A stretch of DNA of 64,000 nucleotides from Cellulomonas sp. HZM (GTDB lineage Bacteria > Actinomycetota > Actinomycetes > Actinomycetales > Cellulomonadaceae): the NCBI RefSeq assembly GCF_000708885.1, contig NZ_JEOE01000012.1:1-64000 (forward strand), in the 5' to 3' direction. Each line of letters begins with the position of its first letter. Within the stretch, counting starts at the first letter, position 1. Below are positions 45,734 to 54,697 of this stretch, piece by piece. The notes under the pieces were generated by a model. That model was not told the DNA's origin. It did not search any database and saw nothing but the letters and a program-made list of their open reading frames with translations. The position numbers and the translations under genes are program-made.

Positions 45734-46081
45734 ATGAAGCTCCTGTTCGACATCGTGCTCACGCTCCACCTCCTCGGCTGGGCGATCGTCCTCGGCGGCG
45801 TCCTCGTCAGCATGCGCCCGCCGAAGCTGCCGAAGGGCGTCCTGCACGGCGCCCTGACGGCACTGGTCACCGGCATCCTCATGGTCGGTCTCGCCGACAT
45901 GAGCGACGAGCTGCGCGACCCGGACATGGCGAAGATCGCGGTCAAGCTCGTCGTGGCCCTGTGCGTCACGGCGCTCGTCCTCGTCGGCGTGCGGCAGCCC
46001 GAGCGTGTCACGACGAGGTTCCTCGGTGCGATCGCCGGCCTGACGGTGCTCAACGTCGCCGTCGCCGCCATCTGGCGCTGA
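45734..46081 (+). CDS. Small four-helix membrane protein, unknown function
   Basis: A 115-residue protein with four predicted helices (LLFDIVLTLHLLGWAIVLGGVLVSM, LHGALTALVTGILMVGLADM, IAVKLVVALCVTALVLVGV, LGAIAGLTVLNVAVAAIW). It is a common actinobacterial integral membrane protein without an assigned role. TAGCAT seven bases upstream and no Shine-Dalgarno suggest a leaderless mRNA. Confidence 0.82.
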   Translation: MKLLFDIVLTLHLLGWAIVLGGVLVSMRPPKLPKGVLHGALTALVTGILMVGLADMSDELRDPDMAKIAVKLVVALCVTALVLVGVRQPERVTTRFLGAIAGLTVLNVAVAAIWR

Positions 46082-46116
46082 CGCAGCCCGCAACCCGCTC
46101 TCGACGACGTCGGCGC

Positions 46117-46122
46117 TAGGGT
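46117..46122 (+). promoter_or_regulatory. -10 element of the DUF456 gene
   Basis: TAGGGT ends six bases before ATG 46129, a leaderless layout. Confidence 0.45.
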
Positions 46123-46128
46123 CCCTGC

Positions 46129-46611
46129 ATGCCGGACCCGGGGAACCTGCTCGTCGGACTCGCCGTGGTCGCCGGGCTCGTGGGCGTCGTCGTCCAGGTG
46201 CTGCCCGGCGCGCTCCTGGTCCTCGCCGCGGTCGGCGTGTGGGGCGTCGTCACGGGCGGCGCGGTCGGCTGGGGCGTCGTCGCGGTCGCCGTCCTCGCGA
46301 CCGGTGCCGCCCAGGTCGTGAAGTACCTGGTCGCCGGACGGCACCTCTCGCGCGGCGGCGTCCCGCCCTCGGCGGTCGTGTGGGGAGCGGTCGCGGGAGT
46401 GGTGGGGTTCTTCGTGATCCCCGTGGTCGGCCTGCCCGTCGGGTTCCTCGCAGGGACGTTCGTCGCCGAGTGGGTGCGACTGCGGTCCGGGCGGCGTGCG
46501 TGGCGCGCGACGCTCGTCGCCATGCAGGCCACGGGCCTGACGATCCTGGTCGAGCTGGCCGGAGCCCTCGTCACGACCGCGGCGTGGGTCGTCGGGCTCG
46601 CCGCTGCCTGA
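46129..46611 (+). CDS. DUF456 family membrane protein
   Basis: A 160-residue protein with about four membrane segments. LVVAGLVGVVVQVLPGALLVLAAVGVWG, the glycine-rich GVVGFFVIPVVGLPVGFLAGTFVAE and the amphipathic ending are DUF456 features. The GLPVGF-type turn is the family's conserved core. No function is established. The gene stands alone between the four-helix protein and pcrA. Confidence 0.85.
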   Translation: MPDPGNLLVGLAVVAGLVGVVVQVLPGALLVLAAVGVWGVVTGGAVGWGVVAVAVLATGAAQVVKYLVAGRHLSRGGVPPSAVVWGAVAGVVGFFVIPVVGLPVGFLAGTFVAEWVRLRSGRRAWRATLVAMQATGLTILVELAGALVTTAAWVVGLAAA

Positions 46612-46691
46612 TCGTCCGTGTCGTCGTCGCGCCGCGTCCTGTGGGCGGTGAGGACCCTCGTGTCGGTGGCGGCGCCTACCCTGGTGGGGCC

Positions 46692-49283
46692 ATGACGTCG
46701 CTCTTCGATGCCCTCGACCTCCCGCTGCCGGAAGGCGCCCGCCCAGGCGCTCGCGACCGCAGCGGCGCCGCCTTCGACCCCGGCGCGCACACCGCGCGCC
46801 GCGACCCCTCGGGGCTGCCGCGCGTGATGGCTCCGCGCGACGACGACGAGCAGGCCGAGGTCGACGAGCGCCGTGCCGCCGACGAGCGGCGCCGCGAGGA
46901 GGAGGCGGCCGAGCTCCTCGTCGGCCTCAACCCGCAGCAGCGCGAGGCGGTGCTGCACCACGGAGGCCCCCTGCTCATCGTCGCGGGCGCCGGCTCGGGC
47001 AAGACGCGGGTCCTCACGCACCGCATCGCCTACCTGCTGGCGACCCGGCGGGCCCGGGCGGGGGAGATCCTCGCGATCACCTTCACCAACAAGGCCGCGG
47101 CGGAGATGCGCGAGCGCGTCGAGCACCTCGTCGGGCCCGCCGCGAGCCGCATGTGGGTGTCCACGTTCCACTCCGCATGCGTCCGGATCCTGCGGCGCGA
47201 GGCGACGACGATCGGGTTGCGCTCGAGCTTCTCGATCTACGACTCGGCGGACTCGCAGCGGCTCCTGACGCTCGTCGCGCGCGAGCTGGACCTCGACCCG
47301 AAGCGCTACCCGGCGAAGGCGCTGGCGTCCAAGATCTCCTCGCTCAAGGACGAGCTGGTCGACGCCGAGGAGTTCGCGCGCACGTCCGGCGGCGGTGCGT
47401 CCAACGACTACGACGCGGCGGTGGCGCAGGTCTACACGCGCTACCAGGCGCGCCTGCGGCAGGCGCACGCGCTGGACTTCGACGACCTGATCATGGCGAC
47501 TGTGCACCTGCTGCAGGCGTTCCCGGCGGTCGCGGAGCACTACCGACGGCGGTTCCGCCACGTGCTCGTCGACGAGTACCAGGACACCAACCACGCGCAG
47601 TACGTGCTGGTGCGCGAGCTCGTCGGCGGTGCCGTGGGAACCGGTCCCGACGCGCAGGCACCGGCGCAGGACGTGCCGGCGGGCGAGCTGACCGTCGTCG
47701 GCGACGCGGACCAGTCGATCTACGCGTTCCGCGGAGCGAACATCCGCAACATCCTGGAGTTCGAGGCCGACTACCCCCAGGCGCGCACGATCCTGCTCGA
47801 GCAGAACTACCGCTCGACGCAGACGATCCTCTCGGCGGCCAACGCCGTCATCAGCCGCAACCCCGGGCGCAAGCCCAAGCGCCTGTGGACCGACGCGGGC
47901 GCAGGCGCGCAGATCGTCGCGTACGTCGCGGACGACGAGCGCGAGGAGGCACGCTTCGTCGTCGAGGAGATCGACCGGCTGGGCGACTCCGACGGCGTCC
48001 GGCCGGGCGACGTGGCGGTGTTCTACCGCGCGAACGCGCAGTCCCGCGCGCTCGAGGAGGCGCTCGTGCGCGTCGGGCTGCCGTACAAGATCGTCGGCGG
48101 CACGCGCTTCTACGAGCGGCGTGAGATCAAGGACGCCGTCGCCTACCTGCGCGCGATCGCGAACCCGGACGACGACGTGAACGTCCGTCGCATCCTCAAC
48201 GTGCCCAAGCGTGGGCTGGGGGAGCGCTCCGAGGCCATGGTCGCGGGCTTCGCGGAGCGTGAGCGCATCTCGTTCGGCGCCGCGCTCGAACGGCTGGAGG
48301 AGGTGCCCGGTCTCGGCACGCGTGCGGTCGTCGGGCTCCAGGCGTTCGCGACCATGCTGGCCGAGCTGCGTGCGATGGCCGCGGACGGTGGGCCCGCCCT
48401 GGTGCTCGGTGCGGTGCTGGACCGGTCGGGCTACCTCGCCGAGCTGCGTGGCAGCGACGACCCGCAGGACGCGACGCGCGTCGACAACCTGGCCGAGCTG
48501 CACGCGGTCGCCACCGAGTTCGAGCAGTCGGACCCCGAGGGAGACCTGGCCGACTTCCTCGAGCGGGTCTCGCTCGTCGCCGACTCGGACCAGATCCCGA
48601 CCCCGGACGGTGCGGAACCCGACGACGCGCCGGCGGCGGACCCGGGTGTCATCACGCTGATGACGCTGCACACCGCGAAGGGCCTCGAGTTCCCGGTCGT
48701 GTTCCTCACGGGCATGGAGGACGGCACCTTCCCGCACATGCGGTCGCTGAGCGACGTCGACCAGCTCTCGGAGGAGCGCCGGCTCGCGTACGTGGGGGTC
48801 ACGCGTGCGCGCGAGCGGCTGTACGTGTCCCGCGCGGCGGTGCGCTCGGCCTGGGGCGTCCCGAACGAGTTCCCGCCGAGCCGGTTCCTCGACGAGCTGC
48901 CTGACGAGCTGATCGACTGGCGACGGCGCGAGTCGTCGACGTCGCAGCTGCGAGGTGGCTGGGGGTCCGGGTACGGGTCCGGCGGGTACGGCTCAGGCGG
49001 GTACGGGTCGGGCGGGGCTCGCGGGTCGTCGTCGGGCTCCCGCGAGCGCGAGAAGCGTCCGGCGCTGCCGTCGACCGGAGCGACGTTCGGGTCGGCGACG
49101 CCGCGGGCGGCGGGCGACGTGCCGCAGCTCGCGCTCGGCGACCGGGTGACGCACGACGCCTACGGCCTGGGCACGGTGGTCGCGCTCGAGGGGGCGGGGC
49201 CGAACGCCGTGGTGAAGGTCGACTTCGGCACCGAGGGGACCAAGCGGCTGCTCCTGCGCTACTCGCCTGTCACGAAGCTGTAG
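46692..49283 (+). CDS. pcrA: UvrD/PcrA-type DNA helicase
   Basis: An 863-residue superfamily 1A helicase. Motifs in order: LNPQQREAVLHHGGPLLIVAGAGSGKTRVLTHR (Q and I), ITFTNKAAAEMRERV (Ia), VLVDEYQDTN (II), VVGDADQSIYAFRGA (III), LEQNYRST (IV), LMTLHTAKGLEFPVVF (V) and EERRLAYVGVTRARE (VI). A glycine-rich linker of GYGSGG repeats (about 48961-49020) connects to a C-terminal domain (GDRVTHDAYGLGTVVALEG), the RNA polymerase/UvrB-contact module of PcrA. An N-terminal extension of about 75 residues precedes the Q motif. ATG 46692 is nine bases after TACCCT. Confidence 0.97.
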   Translation: MTSLFDALDLPLPEGARPGARDRSGAAFDPGAHTARRDPSGLPRVMAPRDDDEQAEVDERRAADERRREEEAAELLVGLNPQQREAVLHHGGPLLIVAGAGSGKTRVLTHRIAYLLATRRARAGEILAITFTNKAAAEMRERVEHLVGPAASRMWVSTFHSACVRILRREATTIGLRSSFSIYDSADSQRLLTLVARELDLDPKRYPAKALASKISSLKDELVDAEEFARTSGGGASNDYDAAVAQVYTRYQARLRQAHALDFDDLIMATVHLLQAFPAVAEHYRRRFRHVLVDEYQDTNHAQYVLVRELVGGAVGTGPDAQAPAQDVPAGELTVVGDADQSIYAFRGANIRNILEFEADYPQARTILLEQNYRSTQTILSAANAVISRNPGRKPKRLWTDAGAGAQIVAYVADDEREEARFVVEEIDRLGDSDGVRPGDVAVFYRANAQSRALEEALVRVGLPYKIVGGTRFYERREIKDAVAYLRAIANPDDDVNVRRILNVPKRGLGERSEAMVAGFAERERISFGAALERLEEVPGLGTRAVVGLQAFATMLAELRAMAADGGPALVLGAVLDRSGYLAELRGSDDPQDATRVDNLAELHAVATEFEQSDPEGDLADFLERVSLVADSDQIPTPDGAEPDDAPAADPGVITLMTLHTAKGLEFPVVFLTGMEDGTFPHMRSLSDVDQLSEERRLAYVGVTRARERLYVSRAAVRSAWGVPNEFPPSRFLDELPDELIDWRRRESSTSQLRGGWGSGYGSGGYGSGGYGSGGARGSSSGSREREKRPALPSTGATFGSATPRAAGDVPQLALGDRVTHDAYGLGTVVALEGAGPNAVVKVDFGTEGTKRLLLRYSPVTKL

Positions 49284-49311
49284 CCGAGCGCGGGTCCCGA
49301 GCCGCGCAAGC

Positions 49312-49854
49312 TCAAGCGGCGGGGTGCTCGGCGCGCTGACGCTCGACCTGCGTACGCACGGCGGCGACGTCGACCGCGCACGCGGCGAGCACCCTCGCCG
49401 CCGGGGCGCGGTGCTCGAGCCTCGTGGTCGCGAGCAGCAGGTGCCCCGGGTCGATGCGCCTGTCGTGCCCCGCGACCGCCTCCCGCAGCGCGAGCTCGAG
49501 CGTCTTCTTCGCGTCGGGCGCGAACGCCAGCCGGCGGCGTGCACGGGCATGCGGGTGGTCGAGAGCACCGGCGCCGAACTCGTGCTCCACCTGCGCCCGC
49601 ACGGCGGCGAGGTCGATGCCCACGGCGGCGAGCGCGTCCGCGTCGATCCCGTCGTCGGTGTGCCGGGCTGCGCGCGCGACCGCAGCCGGATCGGTTCCCG
49701 CCGCGGCCAGGGCGACGCACGCGATCGATCTCGGGTCGGCGACGACCGCCGCGAGCAGGTGGGCCGACGTGACCGAGCCTGCCCCCGCGGAGCGGGCCTG
49801 GTCGTGCGCGGCGGTGACCGCGTCGCGCGCTTGTGCGCTGAACCTCTCGAGCAT
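49312..49854 (-). CDS. Clp N-terminal-domain protein without ATPase
   Basis: A 180-residue protein with two Clp_N repeats (FSAQARDAVTAAHDQARSAG, then VTSAHLLAAVV; FAPDAKKTLELALREAVAG, then IDPGHLLLATTR) and no AAA domain. In ClpA/ClpC this domain binds adaptors and substrates. A free copy may titrate or redirect substrates. ATG 49854 overlaps the stop of the HTH gene upstream by TGATG, so the two are coupled. Confidence 0.9.
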   Translation of the reverse strand: MLERFSAQARDAVTAAHDQARSAGAGSVTSAHLLAAVVADPRSIACVALAAAGTDPAAVARAARHTDDGIDADALAAVGIDLAAVRAQVEHEFGAGALDHPHARARRRLAFAPDAKKTLELALREAVAGHDRRIDPGHLLLATTRLEHRAPAARVLAACAVDVAAVRTQVERQRAEHPAA

Positions 49855-50063
49855 CAGCCGAACCTCTTCCCGTACTTCTTGTGGACGGCCTGTCGGCTCA
49901 CGCCCAGCGCGTCGGCGACCTGCTGCCAGGACCACCCGAGCGCCCGGGCACGTCCGACGTGGAGGCCTTCGAGCCGGTCGGCGAGCTCGTGCAACGAGCG
50001 CACCGCTCGCAGGCCGTCGCCGGGCTCGGCGGAGGCCGCGGTGGTGAGCAGGTCGGTGGTCAT
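49854..50063 (-). CDS. Small helix-turn-helix protein coupled to the Clp-N gene
   Basis: A 69-residue protein: a helical N-terminal half (RSLHELADRLEGLHVGRARAL) and an HTH (GWSWQQVADALGVSRQAVHKKYGKRF). The gene reads from a leaderless promoter: ATG 50063 is six bases after TATGTT. An upstream in-frame ATG at 50120 would run through the promoter and is rejected. It probably binds the inverted repeat over its own promoter. Confidence 0.85.
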   Translation of the reverse strand: MTTDLLTTAASAEPGDGLRAVRSLHELADRLEGLHVGRARALGWSWQQVADALGVSRQAVHKKYGKRFG

Positions 50064-50069
50064 GTCGTC

Positions 50070-50110
50070 AACATAGGTTGACAGAGCAGAGGTGTCAACC
50101 GTGGTTGACA
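50070..50110 (-). promoter_or_regulatory. Leaderless promoter covered by an inverted-repeat operator
   Basis: On the minus strand TTGACA (50093-50098), exactly 17 bases, TATGTT (50070-50075), then ATG six bases on. GGTTGACA (50076-50083) and TGTCAACC (50093-50100) form a perfect 8-base inverted repeat with a 9-base gap that covers the -35 and spacer; a third half-site GGTTGACA lies at 50103-50110. Confidence 0.85.
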
Positions 50111-50285
50111 TCCGTGACACGCCAGCCGACCTGGTCCGTCGTGTCGGACCTCGCGCCTACCGTGGCTGCAACGGACAAGTCGGGCCGTCGGGGTCGGCGG
50201 GACGGCGGCGGCGGTCGGGTCGTCGTCCCCGGCGGTCGGACGTCGGTCTGGCGTCGGGACGCCTGCGTGACCGGGAGGAGGAGCC

Positions 50286-52238
50286 GTGACGATCGCACCG
50301 CACCGTGCGGCCGCCCCCGCAGCCGACGCCGCGCGACCCCCGGGACGCGCCGAGGGTCGGTCGAGCGCGGTACCGGCGGCCGACGACGTGCCGAGCTCGC
50401 CGCACCGGGGCCGGATCCGCGGGCTCGACGGGCTGCGAGCGCTCGCGGTGGCCGCGGTCGTCGCCTACCACCTGTTCCCGCGCGCGGTGCCGGGTGGCTT
50501 CCTCGGCGTCGACGCCTTCTTCGTCGTCAGCGGGTTCCTCATCACGACGCTGCTGCTGCGGGACGTCGAGCGTCGCGGCCGGATCTCGCTCGTGCCGTTC
50601 TGGGTGCGGCGCGCACGGCGGCTGCTGCCGGCGCTCGCGCTCGTCGTCGTGGTGTCGCTCCCGCTCGCGCGCGCCGCCGATCCCGACCTGCTCGTGGGCA
50701 TCGGGCGCGAGGTGCTCGGCGCGCTCACGTTCTCGACCAACTGGCTCGCGATCGCCGCAGGCACCAGCTATTTCGGTGCGACCGCTCCGGAGCTGTTCCA
50801 GCCGTTCTGGTCGCTCGCGATCGAGGAGCAGTTCTACCTCGTGTGGCCGTTGCTGCTGGTGCTGCTACTCGCGTTCGGGCGGTCCTGGCGCGGCCGCGCT
50901 CGCGTCGTGGGAGCCGCGGCGCTCGCGTCCGCGCTGCTCATGGCCGTGCTGTACGTGCCCGGCGGCGACCCGACGCGCGTGTACTACGGGACCGTGACGC
51001 ACGCGTTCGGGCTGCTGATCGGTGCGGCGGCCGCGTTCGCGTGGACCGGCCGGGGCGCGTCGATGCTCCCGCGGACGCGCTGGGCCCGGTGGGCCGGTCC
51101 CGCGTCGCTCGGCGCGCTCGCGCTGCTCGTCGTCGTCCTGCGCGCGGACGGGACGTTCGCCTACCGCGGCGGGATCCTGCTCGGCTCCGCGCTCGCCGCC
51201 GTCGCGGTCGTCGCGTGCACCGGGCCGGTGGGCGCGTACGTGCGGCTGCTCGAGACCCGGCCGCTCGTGTGGGTGGGCGAGCGGTCGTACGGCATCTACC
51301 TGTGGCACTGGCCGGTGATCCTCGTGATCGCCGCGTTCGCTGGGCAGGAGCCCGGCAGCAGCACGTGGTGGCGCGTCGCGGTGGCCGCGGTGGGCGTCAC
51401 GCTCGTCGCGGCGTGGGCGAGCCACCGGTGGGTCGAGCAGCCGGTCCGCGAGCTGGGGTTCCGTGGCGTCGCCGCCCGCATCGGGTCGTCCCTGCGGGTC
51501 GGCGCACCCGGTCCGCGCGTCGTCGCGGGCGTCGTCGCCGTCGCGGTCGTCGCAGCGGCGCTCGTCGTCGTGACCGCGCCGTCGGTGTCGCAGGCCCAGT
51601 GCGCGGTCGAGGCGGCGCAACGAGAGATCGCCCAGCGCGACGCAGCCGCGCGTGAGCACGCCGGCGCGCACGGGTCGGGGGACGCCGCGGACGCGGCAGC
51701 GGGGATCGCGGCGCTCACCGGGCCGGTCACGGGAGAGGACGTCGTCGCGTTCGGCGACTCGGTGCTGTCCGCGGCGGCGCCCACGATGTACCGCGAGCTG
51801 CCCGGCATCCGGATCGACGCCAAGCCGATCCGCAAGTGGGTGGACGCCGACGAGATCGTCGAGGCAGCCGCCGCGAAGGGCGAGCTGCGTCCCGTCGTGG
51901 TGCTGAACTTCGGCACCAACGGAGGCTTCCAGTTCCCGGGCTCCGCGAAGGCGCTCGGCAAGGTGCTCGACGCGATCGGTCCCGACCGCGCGGTCGTCGT
52001 CGTCACGATCAACGGCATCAGCCACTGGGTGCCGGACGCGAACGCCGAGCTGAGGAAGCTCGTCGCGAGCCACCCCAACGTGCACGTGGCCGACTGGCAC
52101 GCGTATGTCGCAGCGCACCCCGGGCTGCTGCACGCCGACCGCACGCACCCGAACATGACCGGGGTCGAGCGGTACACGAGCGTGCTCGAGGACGCGCTCG
52201 ACGACCTGGTGCCGGCCGACGGCGGGTCCCGCTCGTAG
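50286..52238 (+). CDS. Membrane O-acyltransferase with SGNH domain (OafA/YrhL-OatA type)
   Basis: A 650-residue protein. The N-terminal 390 residues form the acyltransferase-3 channel with about ten helices (RIRGLDGLRALAVAAVVAYHLFP with its His, GGFLGVDAFFVVSGFLIT, PFWSLAIEEQFYLVWPLL, ERSYGIYLWHWPV). A linker leads to an outside SGNH hydrolase domain with VVAFGDSVLSAA (Ser), NFGTNGG and ADRTHPN (Asp-His). It probably O-acetylates a cell-wall polymer such as peptidoglycan or a glycan. GTG 50286 follows GGAGGAG. The gap 50111-50285 has no other gene. Confidence 0.93.
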   Translation: MTIAPHRAAAPAADAARPPGRAEGRSSAVPAADDVPSSPHRGRIRGLDGLRALAVAAVVAYHLFPRAVPGGFLGVDAFFVVSGFLITTLLLRDVERRGRISLVPFWVRRARRLLPALALVVVVSLPLARAADPDLLVGIGREVLGALTFSTNWLAIAAGTSYFGATAPELFQPFWSLAIEEQFYLVWPLLLVLLLAFGRSWRGRARVVGAAALASALLMAVLYVPGGDPTRVYYGTVTHAFGLLIGAAAAFAWTGRGASMLPRTRWARWAGPASLGALALLVVVLRADGTFAYRGGILLGSALAAVAVVACTGPVGAYVRLLETRPLVWVGERSYGIYLWHWPVILVIAAFAGQEPGSSTWWRVAVAAVGVTLVAAWASHRWVEQPVRELGFRGVAARIGSSLRVGAPGPRVVAGVVAVAVVAAALVVVTAPSVSQAQCAVEAAQREIAQRDAAAREHAGAHGSGDAADAAAGIAALTGPVTGEDVVAFGDSVLSAAAPTMYRELPGIRIDAKPIRKWVDADEIVEAAAAKGELRPVVVLNFGTNGGFQFPGSAKALGKVLDAIGPDRAVVVVTINGISHWVPDANAELRKLVASHPNVHVADWHAYVAAHPGLLHADRTHPNMTGVERYTSVLEDALDDLVPADGGSRS

Positions 52239-52253
52239 CGCTCGGGGCAAGTC

Positions 52254-52289
52254 CCGGTCTCGCGAACGCCATGCGCTGCACGAGACCGG
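52254..52289 (+). terminator. Hairpin after the acyltransferase gene
   Basis: CCGGTCTCG (52254-52262) and CGAGACCGG (52281-52289), a 9-base stem with an 18-base loop, 15 bases after the stop. Confidence 0.6.
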
Positions 52290-52397
52290 CAAAGATCTCT
52301 CGATGTGAAGACATCTCCGCCGCGCGGCTACGATCAGGACCGGCGCTGCTGCCGAACCCGAGGCCGCAGACGTGGTCGATGAGAGGAACCGGACCAG

Positions 52398-53585
52398 GTG
52401 GACCTGTTCGAGTACCAGGCACGTGACATCTTCGAGAAGCACGGTGTTCCCGTGCTCCGTGGCGTGGTCGCCACGACCGCCGACGGGGCGCGCGCCGGAG
52501 CCGAGCAGCTGCTCGGCGACGAGTCCGGCGTCGTCGTGGTCAAGGCTCAGGTCAAGACCGGCGGCCGCGGCAAGGCGGGCGGCGTCAAGATCGCCCGTAG
52601 CGCCGACGAGGCCGCCGAGAGGGCCGGCGAGATCCTCGGCATGGACATCAAGGGCCACACGGTCCACCGCGTGATGGTCGCCGAGGGCGCCAGGATCGCC
52701 CAGGAGTTCTACTTCTCCGTGCTGCTGGACCGGGCCGAGCGCCGCTACCTCGCGATGTGCTCGGTCGAGGGCGGCATGGAGATCGAGGAGCTCGCGGTCG
52801 AGCGCCCCGAGGCGCTCGCACGCGTCGCGGTGGACCCGCGCACGGGCATCGACCAGGCGAAGGCCGACGAGATCGTCGACGCCGCCGGGTTCCCGACGAA
52901 GACCACGCCCGAGATCGCGGCCAAGGTCGCGGACGTGCTCCAGAAGCTGTGGGCGGTCTACCAGGGCGAGGACGCGACGCTCGTCGAGGTCAACCCGCTC
53001 GTGCTCACCGAGGACGGTGACGTCGTCGCGCTCGACGGCAAGGTCACGCTCGACGCGAACGCCGACTTCCGCCACGCGGACCACGCCGAGCTCGAGGACA
53101 AGGCCGCGGCCGACCCGCTCGAGGCGCGTGCCAAGGAGAAGGACCTCAACTACGTCAAGCTCGACGGCGAGGTCGGGATCATCGGCAACGGCGCGGGCCT
53201 CGTCATGAGCACGCTCGACGTCGTCGCCTACGCGGGCGAGAAGCACGGTGGGGTCAAGCCCGCCAACTTCCTCGACATCGGCGGCGGCGCCTCGGCCGAG
53301 GTCATGGCCGCGGGCCTGGACATCATCCTGTCGGACCCGCAGGTCAAGTCGGTGTTCGTCAACGTCTTCGGTGGCATCACGGCGTGCGACGCGGTCGCCA
53401 ACGGCATCGTCGCGGCGCTCGAGATCCTGGGCGACGAGGCGAGCAAGCCGCTCGTCGTGCGCCTCGACGGCAACAACGTGGTCGAGGGTCGGCGCATCCT
53501 CGCCGACGCCGGCCACCCGCTCGTGACGCTCGCCGACACGATGGACGGCGGGGCCGACAAGGCCGCCGAGCTGGCCAACGCCTGA
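52398..53585 (+). CDS. sucC: Succinyl-CoA synthetase beta subunit
   Basis: A 395-residue ATP-grasp subunit. [37 protein letters not shown] and [13 protein letters not shown] form the nucleotide site, and [15 protein letters not shown] with [10 protein letters not shown] the CoA-ligase lobe. With SucD it interconverts succinyl-CoA and succinate with nucleotide phosphorylation in the TCA cycle. GTG 52398 follows GAGAGGAA. TACGAT (52329-52334) is the best -10 upstream, next to a GATGT/ACATC repeat. Confidence 0.97.
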   Translation: MDLFEYQARDIFEKHGVPVLRGVVATTADGARAGAEQLLGDESGVVVVKAQVKTGGRGKAGGVKIARSADEAAERAGEILGMDIKGHTVHRVMVAEGARIAQEFYFSVLLDRAERRYLAMCSVEGGMEIEELAVERPEALARVAVDPRTGIDQAKADEIVDAAGFPTKTTPEIAAKVADVLQKLWAVYQGEDATLVEVNPLVLTEDGDVVALDGKVTLDANADFRHADHAELEDKAAADPLEARAKEKDLNYVKLDGEVGIIGNGAGLVMSTLDVVAYAGEKHGGVKPANFLDIGGGASAEVMAAGLDIILSDPQVKSVFVNVFGGITACDAVANGIVAALEILGDEASKPLVVRLDGNNVVEGRRILADAGHPLVTLADTMDGGADKAAELANA

Positions 53586-53619
53586 GCCCGACCGACTTCA
53601 GCAGAGAGAAGCAGCAACC

Positions 53620-54501
53620 ATGGCGATCTTCCTGACCGAGGCCTCCAAGGTCATCGTCCAGGGCATGACGGGCTCCGAGGGCACGAAGCACACGACCCGC
53701 ATGCTCGCGTCCGGCACGAACGTCGTCGGCGGCGTGAACCCGCGCAAGGCCGGCACGACCGTCGCGTTCGGCGAGACCGAGGTGCCCGTCTTCGGCTCGG
53801 TGGCCGACGCGATGGCCCAGACCGGTGCCGACGTGTCCGTCATCTTCGTCCCGCCGGCCCACACCAAGGGCGCCGTCGTCGAGGCGATCGACGCGGGCAT
53901 CCCGCTCGTCGTCATCATCACCGAGGGCGTCCCGGTCGCGGACACGGCCGAGTTCTTCGCGTACGCGCAGGACAAGGGCGTGCGCCTCGTCGGCCCGAAC
54001 TGCCCCGGCCTGATCAGCCCCGGGAAGTCGAACGTCGGCATCATCCCGGCCGACATCACCGGCCCCGGCCGCGTCGGCCTGGTCTCGAAGTCGGGCACGC
54101 TGACCTACCAGATGATGTACGAGCTGCGGGACTTCGGGTTCTCGTCGGCCGTCGGCATCGGCGGCGACCCGATCATCGGCACGACGCACATCGACGCGCT
54201 GGCCGCGTTCGAGGCGGACCCTGACACGGACCTCATCGTCATGATCGGCGAGATCGGCGGCGACGCCGAGGAGCGTGCCGCGGCCTACATCAAGGAGAAC
54301 GTGACCAAGCCGGTCGTCGGCTACGTCGCGGGCTTCACGGCCCCCGAGGGCAAGACGATGGGTCACGCGGGTGCGATCGTGTCCGGCTCGTCGGGCACCG
54401 CGGAGGCCAAGAAGGTCGCCCTCGAGGCCGCCGGCGTCAAGGTCGGCAAGACGCCGTCCGAGACGGCTGCGCTCGCTCGCGAGATCCTCGCGGGCGCCTG
54501 A
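53620..54501 (+). CDS. sucD: Succinyl-CoA synthetase alpha subunit
   Basis: A 293-residue subunit. [17 protein letters not shown] is the CoA-binding start (most homologues have G-x-x-G-x-x-H at this place). [19 protein letters not shown] and SKSGTLTYQ follow, and the phosphorylated His249 is in [11 protein letters not shown]. It lies 34 bases after sucC with GAGAGAAG before ATG 53620, so the genes form an operon closed by a strong hairpin. Confidence 0.97.
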   Translation: MAIFLTEASKVIVQGMTGSEGTKHTTRMLASGTNVVGGVNPRKAGTTVAFGETEVPVFGSVADAMAQTGADVSVIFVPPAHTKGAVVEAIDAGIPLVVIITEGVPVADTAEFFAYAQDKGVRLVGPNCPGLISPGKSNVGIIPADITGPGRVGLVSKSGTLTYQMMYELRDFGFSSAVGIGGDPIIGTTHIDALAAFEADPDTDLIVMIGEIGGDAEERAAAYIKENVTKPVVGYVAGFTAPEGKTMGHAGAIVSGSSGTAEAKKVALEAAGVKVGKTPSETAALAREILAGA

Positions 54502-54513
54502 GCACCACGCACC

Positions 54514-54550
54514 CGACGCCCCGGTCACCCACGCGGTGACCGGGGCGTCG
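54514..54550 (+). terminator. Strong hairpin terminator after sucCD
   Basis: A perfect 16-base stem, CGACGCCCCGGTCACC (54514-54529) with 54535-54550, and a 5-base loop. Confidence 0.88.
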
Positions 54551-54697
54551 TGCTGCGGGGACCGGTCCGGCCCAGGTCGGTCCGCGTGCGACGCGCGGGC
54601 TCGCGACGACGTCCGCGCCGGGTGTGACGAGAAGCGCGCGACCGACTCGCCGCGCCGCCTGCGCCCCCGCGCCGCGCGCCCCGGCGACCATGTCTGC

